Origin: Ceratopteris richardii
Taxonomy: Eukaryota > Streptophyta > Polypodiopsida > Polypodiales > Pteridaceae
DNA length: 64,000 nt
Reading direction: 5' to 3'
Assembly: GCA_020310875.1 (NCBI GenBank)
Contig: CM035431.1
Coordinates: forward strand, 20,698,267 to 20,762,266
Shown: piece by piece, positions 45,074-58,200 of the stretch
Numbering within the stretch: the first letter of the stretch is position 1
Layout of the letters: each line of letters starts with the position of its first letter
Program-made: the position numbers and the translations under genes
Notes under the pieces: model-generated
Databases searched by the model: none
Seen by the model: the letters and a program-made list of their open reading frames with translations, nothing else
Told to the model about the DNA's origin: nothing

Positions 45074-48000
45074 ATGGCTGAGGCAGCAGAAACTAGCTCT
45101 CAAACAGAAACGAGCCATCAAGTGGTGGATTTAGAGAGTTTACCTGTTTTGCCTGAGACAAATGAAAGACCAGAAGAATTGCAAGCCATCAAAATCATAC
45201 CTATAGCGGACCCTCCCAGTGGCCATACCATGCCTGTAGGAAAAACTTCCCACTGGTTTAGTGAAGTGGCAGGACCCTTGGGAGAGGGAACGTACCTATG
45301 GGAATCAGAGTTGGACTTCAATGGGAAGCAAGGTAAATACCATTTCTTTACAAGAGAATTCAAGAAGTTACAAAATGCAGAAGGTCTACGTTCGGTATGG
45401 GAGAAGGCAGGATTGAATGCATATTTCAGTGCACGGCTCCCAAAGCCTGACTTCATGCGATGCTACTATCTCATCAACACCTTGACTCCAAACAAGAACC
45501 CAAAAGGTGCAAGCTCATTTGTGATCCCATCTCTAACAAAAGGAAATGAGCTCAAGAGGTTCAGGCTATCAAACAACTTGGTGAGGGAGGCTCTAGATAT
45601 GCGCGGAATGCATATTCCTACAGAGAAGGAAACCCTAGTGCCGGATTACATGAAGAATCGAAGCCTCACCAAACTCAAGGACATGGTGTCCATGACGCCT
45701 AATGTTGCAATACACCTTCGCATGTGCATGCAACACTTTGCTTTTCCTGCCCAAGATAGATTCACCATGCCGCCCAAAAAGATTTGGTTTAGTTTGTATC
45801 TGGCAGAGACACAGAGCCTCACCATCAACTTACCCCACTGGATAATTGATCAGATACACCGAGCTCACAAACGATGGCCGCGGAAACAGGTTTTATATGG
45901 ATGTTGTGCTCTGACGAGAATCATTTATAGGTGTTTGGCTTATGACATCCCTATTCAACGGGCCCTAATGTGGAATCGTATAGAGCAGTTTAGAGGCAGG
46001 ACATCCACTGGACCCCCTTCTAAGAAGATGAGAGGTACTATCCAAGTCCCTTGTGCTCAACCACGTGGAGCCACCCTAACACCAGACGTCACCCCTCCAC
46101 CCCGAAGAGTCCGACCATTCACACTCCGACTTCCAAGACGCAGCACCGATGGTCCTAACTTGATATTCCCTCCCATCCCAACCGATCTTGAATTTCCCAG
46201 TGGTGCATCTTTGGAAGAACTCACGAATGAAGACTTTGAACAATTATTACAAGATGTAGAGCTGGAGGCAGAAGAGGCACAACAAGTGGAGAATGTGCAA
46301 ACGCAGGCAACAACCTCCCAAGTACCTGTCACCACAGTTGAAGTGGATGAAGAGGATGATGAAGATGAAGATCACGAGGAAGATGAGGAGGATTATGATC
46401 AAGAGCATCATGATGAGCAACAAGAAGTGCCAGAAATTGTAGGTGCACTTGCATATACAGCTCAACTACAAAGGTTATACGACACAATCAAAGCCGTGCA
46501 AGAACGGCATCAACTCTCTCTTGTGTCAGGTCAAGCTTTGATGCAAGAAATGCTATCAGATGATGGGGTGGATCAACATTTCATTGACACCCTCAAATTA
46601 GTGTCAGAGTCTTTAGGAGTTCCGGAGGCTATCCACACTGCAGTCCGCCAGTCTGTGAGGTATGACAAACGCAGAGTCGACACATTACCACGAGCAGGTA
46701 AGACTATCAGGATGCCCGTCACAGAACAAGAGGTAACCATTGAAGCCACAGCTACCCCCACCACCACCATTGACCTCTCTGCCGAAACCTTCGTTCAGAC
46801 ATCACCCATCTCGCCCCAGCATCCCCCATCACCACCTTCTCCACCCCCACCACCACCTCCCACCATGGAAGAAACGCCAGTCATCACCTCTACCTTCACT
46901 TATAACCCACCCTCAGTCACATCATTTTCCTTTTGAGAACCCACCTCACAAGACACCCTCTTCTCTTTCGTCACCAATCCTTTGTACACTTCAAACCTTC
47001 TATCCTCCGAACCCATAATGGGTCATCCCATAATCCCAAGTGTGGTTGGAAACCCTGCCCCCACAGAAGGCACCCTGTGTTTCCCAGCCTATCCCCCAAT
47101 ACGGGTACCTCCATTCCATGACCCTCACTTCCCATCTGGCCCCTACACCTCTTTCAACCTAACCTCACCACCCCAATACCCATCCTTTGTGGAGCAGTTC
47201 ATCCGCTCTTCAATGTTTCAGAGGCACATTTCCCCGATGTTCGCAACGACATCAATTTACACGAACACCACACTCACTTCACCTACCATACCCACCTACA
47301 TGGTAGCCCCTGTACACACCACTCTGTCTGACCCAATGGACATTTCACCCACCACAACACCTCTCCCCACGATTCCACCATCTCCCCCTCCCTTACCCCC
47401 CACCTCACCACTCACCACATCATTGGCACACACAACATTCACTACCTCCCTCCCCAATCCCACCTCCCCTGCATTCCAAACTTTTCCCCTTGCATCTCAT
47501 AATGTAAATAGCACGTTCAATACATTACTTCAGTGTGCACATCAACTACAACAAGAATACCATCAATTGGAAGAACGCACTGCTGCCCTCCAGGCAGAAT
47601 CTCAACGTCTGCAAGCTAGAGTCAACACTCTTGAAGCCGATTACCAAACGCTCCTAACCGAACATACCACCTTACAGCAGGCTCACTCCAAATTGGAATC
47701 AAAGACATCGACAGTAGATGATCAAGCAGTCAAGGAACTAGAAACAGTGCTCCAAGCGCAAATGATATCTAATGCTACACTCAGACGCAACCTTGGGCTA
47801 TTAAGGAAGCATATGGCGGCAACACTAGAAGAGAACAAGAGGCTTCAGCAACAAAACCAAGACAACTTTGAAGCGGCTATGGAAGAAACTGCAGGAGCAA
47901 CCATTAGCCCTACCAAGTATAGAGCAGTCCCATCAAAAGACATTCGCATCTTACTAGAGGAGCATGCAAATTTCTTGGAGTCATATGAAAAGTTAGAGAC

Positions 48001-49483
48001 TGAATGTGCAGACCTAAAGAAACAGATAGCCCGTGCCCCCACAGCTGAACAGGAGTCAATAATCTTGGAACGCTCCACAGAAGAATTAGAGACCCTCCGT
48101 AAGCAGGTGGTAGAACTCAAAGCACGCCTCGCACCATATGAAAGGCCACCCTCGCCCACTGAAGAACCAGAACCTGAAACAGTAGTGGAAATCCCCATCG
48201 ATGACAGCTATGAAGAGCCGTACGAGCTGATGCCAACACCGGGTCGTCGGACTATAGAGGAAGGACAGGATACTTTAGAAATTCAAGTTCCAAATTGGGT
48301 CAAAAGGGTCGAGAAAGTGGGTAAGACACATGATGATCGCGTTGCCGTGCAAATGCAATCTCTCACAAATCTCGAAGAAACTGTCCTTCGGTCTTCTTAT
48401 TTTCAGAACCTATCCCACCAACGGTTAATCACAACATCAGAGTTGCAATCCATGCCTTATTTTGTCTTGCTACATGATTATAATGCAGAAGTTAAAAGAC
48501 ATACAGGGAAGGAGCCCACATTTGCCACTCAATTTGAGCTAGAGGACTTACCGACAGATGCGCGTGCTGGCTCGATCTTCCAGCCTAATTGGCGTGCACG
48601 TCTCCTAACCGATTACCCTGAGATGATGAGCACCTGGGCAACCATGGCACTGTATATCAAGTATAATCCATGTTATTGCCCAATGGTACGTCGCAGATCA
48701 TGGCAAGCATTTGCGATCAAGGTACGCAACAATAAAGAATGCTCGGCTTGGGTTAACTATCCATATTTTGCTCCACCTCGAGGGACCCCAACCGTAGCTT
48801 ACATGATATCAACAATTCGGCACTGGTCTACACGTCTAAATAATGTACCTGACATAGCAGCGAAAATGTGTATGAAAATATTCGAGCTCATGACCATTGT
48901 CTTCAAAACCTTTCGGAAGGTACAAGCTCCATACATCTCTGCCCCTGGATTCTCTCAAGGTAACAAGGATTTAGTCTACGACATGAGCCAGACTCCCTCG
49001 GTCACTATAATCTTTGCCTGGCATGCAAGAATAAAGTACTTACCCGCATGCTTCAAGAAGACATTTGAGGAAATCTTCTCTATGGGATTCTGGGAATATC
49101 ATTCAGAAATTTTCATTCCCAGACCCACACATTTGCTACATCTATTCGCAGTAGAACAAGCGATCCATGCAGATCAGTTACGTCTGCCACATCCGGACAT
49201 TCCAGGACCAATTGATTGGGATCGTATGATGACAGATTTGGCTAGAGGACTACGCATACAAGAACATCAGCTTGCCACTCAGGTTGTGGAATATTACATC
49301 CAACACTCCCAGCAACAAGGGTCTGTCAGGGACGACAGACGCGAGAGAGGGGGGGTGTTGGAACTGAAGGACTCACAAGGCAAGGAAGCGTACGAAGGGA
49401 GTCAGAGAGAAGAGAAAGCACAAGCAGACAGAGCAGTCAACGACGATCTGGCAAGTAGGCCAATATTTTTTTCAGGACACTAA
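45074..49483 (+). pseudogene. Gypsy B long 3' ORF in the envelope position (one internal stop)
   Basis: Frame 2 from ATG 45074 to TAA 49483, about 1,470 codons, interrupted only by TGA 46934-46936, which is open in copy F. Order: N-terminal domain (residues about 50-300; WFSEVAGPLGEGTYLW, PPKKIWFSLYLAET); basic/Pro linker; acidic run of Asp/Glu (46340-46430); helical segment; long Pro/Thr/Ser-rich region (46730-47500); coiled coil of about 250 residues (47520-48130); C-terminal domain (48340-49330; YMISTIRHWSTRL, AWHARIKYLPACFKKTFEEI). The last 42 codons lie in the 3' LTR. No signal peptide, membrane segment or Cys-rich ectodomain, so it is not an envelope glycoprotein by sequence. I recognise no known family. 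The domains recur in C and F. Confidence 0.85.
49341..49355 (+). other. Polypurine tract of gypsy B
   Basis: gcgagagaggggggg, immediately before the 3' LTR, read in frame by the long ORF (Arg-Glu-Arg-Gly-Gly). Confidence 0.9.
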
Positions 49484-50060
49484 CGCATATCAGAGAGGTG
49501 GACACACAAGGAGAAGGAGCAAGTAGGGAGCTCCAGGAAATGTCTGTCCAAATGTTAGTAGAATCCCTACAAGAATAGTGATTTTCATCACTAACAATCA
49601 TTGTAAATATCATTTCCCTATTTTTGTAGCTCCATTTTGTGCAAGCCAAGGAGTCCTTGAGCTTGAGGAGCTTTAGGAGTACCTACCTGTCAGTTTTCAC
49701 ATTTTTTAGACTTCGTTTGAACCTCCGAATAGGGTAGAGAACCTAATTTTTAACTAGGCCAGACACTAGGTCTGAACATGGCCAAAACCTAGTCAAAAAT
49801 TATAAAAAGAGCTAGAAGGCTCATTTTTGAGGTTAGATTGTAATTGAATTGGACTTGTATGAGCTTTTGGAAAGTAATCTAAGAACTCCATTGCTTCTCA
49901 CTCTTTGTCTTGCCGTGTGTGCGCATGTGTGTGTATGTGTGTGCATGTTAGTGTGCTTCTCACTCACGCACTTGTGCCTTCACTTGCTCGAGGTCTTCAT
50001 ACCATCCTCATGTCTTCCCGGATTGACATTAAAGGAGGTGCTACTCATCACTGAGCTACA
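49356..50060 (+). repeat. 3' LTR of gypsy B
   Basis: 705 bp, TGTTGGAACTG...GAGCTACA, same length as the 5' LTR, about a dozen substitutions by eye. Confidence 0.96.
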
Positions 50061-50426
50061 CAAACGTGCCCTGAAATAGCTATCCAAGCCCGCCTTGGTC
50101 CATACCGAGCGCATTACTTCTGCATTCTGATACTGCTCAAATTCATGGGTGAAGAAATGGTAGCGTCCCCATTTGCCATTAAACTCAAGTTCTGCCTCCC
50201 AAAAGTAGGTGTCGTCTCCCAATGGCCCTACGACATCACTGAACCAATGTGCATGTTTCCCCACTTGAGAAGTGTGCCCCTGAGGCGGGTCCTGAATAGG
50301 AAGCACATGCACAGCTCTTAGTTCTTGAGGTCTCTCAGTGAGTTGTGGTTCCAGAAGGAGGGTTTTAATGTCCACTATCTGGGCGCTAGACCCTGCCTAG
50401 GAACTGGTGCCTCCGGTTTCTGCCAT
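50061..50426 (-). pseudogene. Gypsy C long 3' ORF, N-terminal part
   Basis: ATG at 50426 (MAETGG) followed by a TAG after nine codons, then an open frame to 50066 containing HWFSDVVGPLGDDTYFW and YHFFTHEFEQYQNAE. Copy B is inserted after the codons for YFRARL; the frame resumes at 33131 with LPKPDFLHY. Equivalent to residues 1-125 of the B ORF. Confidence 0.85.
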
Positions 50427-50682
50427 GTTACAGCTTGCTTGCTAGTTCTGTGAGAATATAGAATCATGCGTTAACATTGTAAAGGACAAGGTAGAACAAT
50501 TTTTGTCCCCATTACAACATTAACATGAGGTGAATGATGAGTTAGTTGATCAGTGAGTGCTCGATGATTGTGTGTGTTGTTAGTCCTATGAGCTAAGTGA
50601 AAAGATGTAGTGTGAGAATGATGCAGTTAGTAGGTGGAGATGAATGTACAAATGGGATCGGGGGGTTTATTACAAGCTTGGG

Positions 50683-53600
50683 CTACCAAACACGGTGAAT
50701 GACTTTATGTTTTGGTTTTGTGGAGACTCTAGAGGGCTTTATGAGGGTGTCTGCTTGGAAATGAGGCTTTATAGGGACCCATTTGCAAGTGATTCCGCTC
50801 GTGCTCATGTGTAAATGTGTGTTTATGTGTATTGAATGAGAGTGGGCATCGGCTCTTTGAGTGAGTGAGCCCTGTTGTACATGGCGCGATTTTTGTGTGA
50901 CTAGTTGAGCCCGCAAGCAAGCCTTAGGCACCCAAATTTGTCTTGATTGTGGGCCAGCCTTCATTGACTTCTTGGGTACCCAGATAGATTTTACTTTTAC
51001 AGAAGAATTCTTGGAGGACTTCTTATTAGTGTCTGGTCGTTGATCACTAATAGGAAGTTGAGCTAGTTGTTGTGGCTTGACCACAATAGGATGCTCGCCT
51101 TTCCGCACCCACACTTGGTTTGATGGTTGAGACACCGTGCTTCGTATTTTCTTTTGGCTTCAAACAGAAGTCGTCTGCTTCTTCTGCCTTTTATCTATCT
51201 TTGGTTGCTGCATCCCGATGGCCTTTGGAAAAGAAGGGAGTTCCATTGCATCCTTGACTTCTGTGTTGCGATAATCATCCCTTTGCATCACATAGTTTTG
51301 GACAAGAATAGCATGGTCATCTTCATGTGTACTCCTGGAAGGACCAGGAGCTTGTGCCTTTCCTAGTTCGTTGAGTGCTCCATTGTCTAATTCAACTGTA
51401 ATTCGACTCTGATTTACCCATACCTGAAGAAGTCCACTTCTTAGGTTTAGGTTGACTGCATGATCATAGATCTAGTCTTGACCCAAGACAAGAGGTTCAG
51501 TGAGATCCTCATCTTGACACACTAGTACTTTAACTGTCATTAGAACATCTTCAATGTAGAGGGGAAGTTCCACCTCGCCCATGCAAGGGGTTTCCACACC
51601 TCCCAACCCTATGAGGTATGCTTCCAAAGGATTGACATTTAAGTTCAGTTCTCGACAGTAAGAAAGTTTAACAGCACTAGTGGCTGCACCTGAGTCAATC
51701 AAGGCTCTTATAGTCCGTGCACTCGTTCCTTGTCCTAACCCTAAGGTCACAAAAGGACATCGGTCAATTATTCTATGAGAGCTACTACTTGAAACTTCAC
51801 ACATAGCCATATGATATTCTGGGCGCGCGTAGTCATCTGTCCTATGCAGATCTCTACCATGTCTTCTCAACTTCATTCTTCGGATGCGTTCCAATGCTTC
51901 TGCCTAAGCTTCTTCTCGAATTCGTTGTTCTTCTTCCTTGCGTTTCTTGGCACTGTTGAGTCTATTTAGCATCTCTTCAGTCAGGGGTTCTTGATATAAC
52001 TTGACTCTGCATCCGCTTATGTAATTGGGGAGAATATCGCCTTCTAAAGTGGCTAGTTGTACTGCTCCACTAGTTGAAATCCTATTGATGATCATAGGTC
52101 CATAACCACGTTTTTCTAGCTTTCTTGCATATTGTTTGAGGGTATATACCAAAACTAAGTCTCCGGCCTTCAATCCTTTATCCTTAACATGGGCATCAAA
52201 GTACGCCTTCTATCGTTTCTTAGCTGCATATATTCCTGTGGCAGCCCTCAGTCTTGTTTCTCCCAATCGCTCAAGGTCAAAAATCCTAGAGGAGAGCTCA
52301 TGGCCCGTCCACTCATGCTCTTGTGCTATTCTCAATGTAGGAATCAAGAAGTCAAAAGGTAGCACCACATTTTGGCCAAATACCATCTGAAAAGGTGTGG
52401 CTTGGAGTACCCTTTTATAGGCAACTCGGTATGCCCAAACAGCAGGGTATAGCTGTTTGTCCCAATCAGAGCGTTTATTATTCACCAATTTAGTCAACAC
52501 ATTGCATAGAATCTTATTTGTGCTTTTTGCTTGCCCATTAGCTTGTGGATGGTAGGGGGGAGACTTCTTGTGTATAACCAAGAACTCTTGGAGAAGATTT
52601 TCGATAACTTCATTCAAGAAGTGAGTCCCTCTATCACTAACTAGCTCTATAGGTAGCCCGTATCTTGTGAATACATTCTCAAATAAGAACTTAGCCGTCG
52701 TTTGAGCATCATTCTTCGTGGCAGCTTTCACTTCTACCCACTTGGTTAGATAGTCTGTTGCCACAATGATATATTCAGCATGGGAACCCTTAGCTGGGGG
52801 GTTAATAGGACCAACAAAGTCTATTCCCCACTTAGAGAATGCACGTCCACCCACCATCGGTTTCAAAGGCATCTCATCTTTGCGTATAGGATACTGAGTT
52901 CACTGACAGACATCACACCGTTTCACATAGGTATGTGCATCCATGTGAAGGGTAGGCCACCACAAGCCCGCAAATAGAATTGCCTTGATCACCCGATCCG
53001 GTCCAAAGTGTCCTCCTCCTACACCTTGGTGAGCTGCTTCCAAGATCTTAAGGTATTCACTCTCATGGACACATATCCGTAGATATCCATCCTTTCCTCG
53101 CTTGTACAGAGTATCACCAATAAGTGAGTAGTCTAGGGCTTCTTGTTCTAAACTTCTTTGTCTAGCCAGAGTCATGCCTTGAGGGAATGTTTTCGTCTTT
53201 AAGAAGGCTACTAGTGGTTCACTCCACTCTGGCACTATGGACACTTGATAAAGGGTGGCATGTTCCACAGGTGGTTAAGTGCAGCAAATTGGGCATTCTT
53301 TACACATCTTATGTACATCAGCTTCCATAGTAGGCCAATGCACTCCAAATCTCCTTAGCGTTTGTAAAGTCCTTTGCCTCGAATGGTGTTGCTCTAATGC
53401 ACCTACATGTGCTGATTGCAACCACTTTGCGTACTCCTCCTCTTCCACACAACAAGCCAATATCCCTTGATCTGTTTGTTTGTACATGCTTCCTACCATG
53501 ATGTTGTACTTCTAGGCTTTTACTAACTCTCTATCTTGAGTGTTTATGACTGGGTGGTTAGGCCGGTATGTCAATACTGGCACTAATGGCTTAGCCCACT

Positions 53601-54185
53601 GAGGTACAACTTCCAAATTAAACAAGTAAGCATTAGGAAGGTCATCTGATACTCCTTGTGCGGCTTCTCGAGATGTGAGCCTAGAGAGATGGTCTGCTCT
53701 CAAGTGAGTCTTCCCTTTCCTCACCACAACTTCAAATTCATATTCCATTAGTAAGAGAAACCATCTTACTAATCTACCTGTATTGCATGGCTTGTTTACC
53801 AAGTACAACAGTGCTTGATGATCAGTAAAAAATTTTAACTTATTTGCAAGCAAATAGTGTCTAAACTTCTTAACCGCATATACCATGCCTAAGCCTTCTC
53901 TCTCAGTGGTGGTATAATTTCGTTCAGCTGCATTTAATTGTCTACTAGCATAGGCAATTGGAAGATCCATATTACCTTCACCAGTAGGTTGTGCGAGTAC
54001 ACATCCAATAGCATAATTAGATGCATCTACATGAACAGGAAAGGGCTTATTCCAATCTGGTGTGGTCAAGATTGGTGTTGAACACAACCTCCTTTTGAGC
54101 TCGTTGAAAGAGTTTTCACATTCATCAGTCCACTCAAAGTTGGTCATAAGTCCGTGCAGTGGCTTGGCAATGATGGCGTACATGT
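50683..54185 (-). pseudogene. Gypsy C pol, second part: RNase H to WVPK tail
   Basis: Resumes after copia D with YAIIAKPLHGL. Order as in B: RNase H (54100-53700), first H2C2 module (about 53510-53280), second H2C2 module (about 53200-52905), integrase core KWGIDFVGPI (about 52825) with SDRGTHF and YHPQANGQA, C-terminal domain, PR2 (about 51800-51425) with intact LIDSGAATSAV, and the WVPK tail (51135-50683). One frame with stops at about 53512, 53275, 52900, 52210, 51904, 51472, 51136 and 50683. Against B these are mainly CAG/CAA/CGA to stop or TGG to TAG, with one AAA to TAA. Confidence 0.9.
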
Positions 54186-54985
54186 TATTGAAAGTTTTTC
54201 AAGCTCAAGAGTGTGGGAACATGCCCCAAATTGAACCTTCCACATCATCCACAATCAAAGGAGGCTGATTTCCACGAGTTGGAGGCATCCAATTATGCAC
54301 ATAATGGAAAGAAGTTGATTAGAGAAGATTTAGCTCACCTCTTGATGTGATTGGACCTCACTTTTGACATGTATATGATTTTGATTGGTTAAAGAGGTTA
54401 GTATGTGGTCTTTAAAACCTCTAATGAGTTGTATTATGACTTAGAGTCGTGGAAATACGTGCCCAAGCTGCCCCCTTCCTTAAGCACACCCCCTACTAGC
54501 TGTTCTCTGCATATTTTGCAGAAATTTCACTTTTACACACTCTATCTATCTAGATGTTTTTGGCAGACCCCCCGGCCTTGTAATTGTTGTTTCTCCTTCA
54601 TCCGGAATCCATTTGCAATGATTTTTGTTTTGTTGGAAAGCTTATAAGTTTTAATTTGTGTGGTATAAGTCTGAGGTTCAGTGCCTGCACATGTGCAGAG
54701 AAATGTCCAGAACAGTGTCTGTCTAGTTAGCTCATACTCTATGAAGAGATCAAGTTATCTGTTTTGTTGCAGCTGGTTGAGGCATCATCCAGTATCCAAA
54801 TGGAGTGATTTTACTCTCATTTGAAAGCTCTTAAAGTTTACTTTATGCCTGCAGAATTTCATTTTCAGTCTCTGCATATACTCAGAGAAACTCAGAAAAT
54901 ACAGAACCTATGTCTGAAAAATTTCAAGATCCTAGGAGGATTCATTTGCTTTTGTTGTGCACATAGGAGTGTTTATCCTCCAACA
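54186..54985 (+). repeat. 5' LTR of copia D
   Basis: 800 bp. Begins TATTGAAAG where the 3' copy has TGTTGAAAG, and ends CTCCAACA. High identity to 59494-60293. Confidence 0.94.
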
Positions 54986-54986
54986 G

Positions 54987-54998
54987 TGGTATCAGAGC
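54987..54998 (+). other. Primer binding site of copia D
   Basis: TGGTATCAGAGC, an exact copia-type initiator-methionine tRNA site one base after the LTR. Confidence 0.93.
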
Positions 54999-55232
54999 TA
55001 TAAGTGGAGTATCAAAGAGAGAATAAGGAGCTACGGAAGTGAAGTAAAGACTTCATCAAAGTTTGAAGGAAGGAAGCAAAGAACGGGCACATCAACAACA
55101 TGGGGAAGCAAATACATCATCAAATCAAAGACGAAGCTTCATCAAGAGGAGTAGCTCTATTTTTTGAGGTAAAAGACATCCTTTTCAACTTCATTGCATC
55201 AAGGGGGAGGTTCAAAAGAGTTAGGAGGCACC

Positions 55233-58200
55233 ATGGCTGATCTCAATGCTCAGATTGAGAAGCTCGAAAAAGGAAACTACCAATCGTGGCGATTTAGAAT
55301 AAGAAATTTTTTGATGGGGAAAGGTTTGTGGGGACTTGTGAGTGGTGGAGAGCCAAAACCCTACATAGATGAGGTAAATCCAACCAATGACCAGAGAAGA
55401 GCAGTAAGAGAGTGGGATGAAAGGGACAAAAGGGTCATTTTCATTTTTTCTCAGCATATTAGCAACTCTATGGTAGGGCATATTCAAGATTTGGATACAT
55501 CGAAGAAGGTGTGGGAGTGCTTGGAGAGATTGTATTCAACCTCCACAAAAGCCAGAAAATTTCAGCTCAAGAAGGAGCTAAATAATCTTAGGAAAAGCCT
55601 CTCTCAAGGTGCTCATGATTACATATTAAAGGTTAAAGAGCTTGCAGATGCACTAGGGTCAATCGGTGGTGCCCTAGATGATGACGATCTTGTTGCCCAC
55701 ACCCTAAATGGACTTAGGGATGATGAAAAATGGAGGGCTTTCACAACTTCAGTGTATGTAAGGGACTCTCTTCCTGATTTTGATCAACTAATCACTCTCA
55801 TGGTGATAGAGGAGATGAACCTTGGTGGTCATAATGCCAAGGATAGCCAAGGGCAATTGTTGTATGCAGGTAGAGGAAGAGGAAGACACAACCGAGGTGC
55901 TACAAGAGGAAGAGGAAGATATCAAAGCAACCAAGGAGGTCAAGGACAACAAGAAAATGCAGGTCAAAGAGGTGGAAGAGCCACAAATAGAGAAAGAGGT
56001 GGAAGATTTGGTGGAAGAGGACAAGCCACTTCAAATGGATGCTTTGTATGTTGTAAGCCCGGTCATTTTGCAAATGAATGCTATCATAGAGCTCAAAGAC
56101 AAGGGAATCAAATCAACAACAACAATTATAGAGGGCAAGGTAATTATGCAAACACATCATCCAGCCAAGGGAATGATTATTTACTTGCCATGAGGTATGG
56201 TGAAGAAACAACTCAAGCTAGTGAAGATGTATGGTATGTAGACAGTGGATGTAGCAATCATATGTCATGTCGAAAGGAGTTTTTTAGTAATTTGCAGGTC
56301 CCAAAGCATCAAGGGCATGTGGAGACAGGTGATAACTCAGAGCATATCATTCAACATGTGGGAGATATCAGTTTGGAAGGAAATCAAAGAGCAAAGTGCT
56401 TATCAGAGGTATTACATGTCCCTACTATTACCAAAAACTTGATTTCGGTAGGCCAAATGGTAGAAAAAGGCTATCAAGTTAGGTTCAATGAAAGAGGATG
56501 TTTTGTTGAGGATCCAAGGGCAGGTTTCAAGCTCAGAGCAAAAGGAAAAAAGTAAGGGAGAATGTTCACAATGGACATAAATCAGCCACACCATTCAATG
56601 TATGTCACATATGGAGACAAGAGGATAGCAGATTTGGATCTATGGCATAAACGAATAGGTCACATCAACCTACAAAAGCTCAAGGACATGCAAAGGAGGA
56701 GCTTGGTAAGAGGCCTACCAAATTTTACATCTAAAATGTTGCATGAAATTTGTGTAGCTTGCCAACAAGGAAAACAATCAAGGCTGCCCTTCAAGAAGAG
56801 TACCTATGTAAGTGCAAATGTTTTAGACCTCATTCACACGGATGTTTGGGGTCCAACAAGAGAAGCATCCCTTGCTGGAAATATGTATTTTGTAACCTTC
56901 ATTGATGACTTTTCAAGGAAAGTGTGGTTGTATTGCATTAGAAACAAATCAGATGTGTTCCACTACTTCAAGAAATTCAAAGCACAGGTGGAGAAGGAAT
57001 CTGGCAAGTTTATCAAAACTTTGAGATCCGATGGAGGGGGAGAGTATTTCTCCCATGAATTTTCTGAATTTTTGCAAGTCAATGGCATCAAAAGACAATT
57101 TACATGCAGGTATACCCCTCAACAAAATGGGGTAGCAGAGAGAAAGAACAGACACATAGCAGAGGTAGCAAGGTGTATGCTCAACGAAATGAATATGCCG
57201 CATTGTTATTGGGGAGAGGCTACATATACAACCACATACATCATGAATAGATGTCCTACATCAGGTATACATCATCTAACCCCTGAGGAAGCATGGAGTG
57301 GAAGAAAACCTTGCATTTCACATCTTAGAATCTTTGGTTGTATATGCTATGTACATGTACCTCAAGAGTTGAGGTCAAAGTTAGATGCCAAATCTGAAAG
57401 GTGTATTTTTTTGGGATATTCTATGGAACAAAAGGGGTATAAATGCTATAATCGCATCACCAAGGAGCTGAAGGTAAGTAGGGATGTTGTCTTTGATGAG
57501 TTGAAGCCTTGCTATGCATGCACAAGTCCATTGCAGGTTGAAGACATAGGTGAGACAGATTTGAAGAATGATGATAGAGTTCAAGAAAGCATGGATTTGA
57601 GTGGTCCAAGCAACTCATGCAACACAAGGACACCCTCACCATGGAGTGGAAGGCTTAGGGAAAGAGAGACCAGCTCTGAAGAAAGCAAAGTCAAAGGCAA
57701 AGAGAAGATTTCAGTTGAAGAAGGAAGCTATGTGGGTGAGAGCATGTTGGAAGATGAAGAGATAGAAGAAGTTGAAACTCCAGGAGTGGCCAAACAAAGA
57801 AAGAAGATGGCAACCACACCTAAAGGAAGTGAAAGAAGGTCTTCAAGAGTAAGATATCCAGTACAAAGGTTAACATATGATAATTTCATTGCAAAGCATT
57901 ATGCATCCATGCCTCAGGTAATCAAAGACAAAGAACCAACTAGTTATGAAGAAGCTAAGGATTCCAAGGAATGGCAAGAGGCAATGAAGGAAGAGCTCAA
58001 AGCACTTGATGAGAACCATACTTGGAGCTTGGTACCAGCTCAAGAAGGCATGAAGGTGATAGGTAATAAGTGGGTTTACAAAATTAAAAGAAATTCAGAT
58101 GGTTCCATTGCTAGGTACAAAGCAAGGTTGGTGGCGAAAGGCATCTCCCAAAGCTACGGGATAGATTATGATGAAACTTTCAGCCCCGTAGCCAAGATGC

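Larger units (their letters stand above)
33127..50065 (+). mobile_element. Ty3/gypsy copy B, complete, about 16.9 kb, target duplication caaac
   Basis: Element proper is 33132-50060. The duplication caaac lies at 33127-33131 and 50061-50065. Both LTRs are 705 bp and differ at about a dozen positions by eye, so it is young. Order: LTR, primer site, 1.8-kb leader with 20-bp repeats, gag, knuckles plus protease, RT-RNase H, two H2C2 modules, integrase, second protease-like domain, WVPK tail, giant extra ORF, polypurine tract, LTR. The primer site and extra 3' ORF suggest the Athila/Tat side of plant gypsy elements. Inserted antisense into the long ORF of copy C. Confidence 0.96.

Noticed and set aside
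45074..49483. Envelope glycoprotein
   Set aside because: Position fits, but there is no signal peptide, transmembrane stretch, furin-type site or Cys-rich ectodomain; acidic, Pro-rich and coiled-coil regions dominate.
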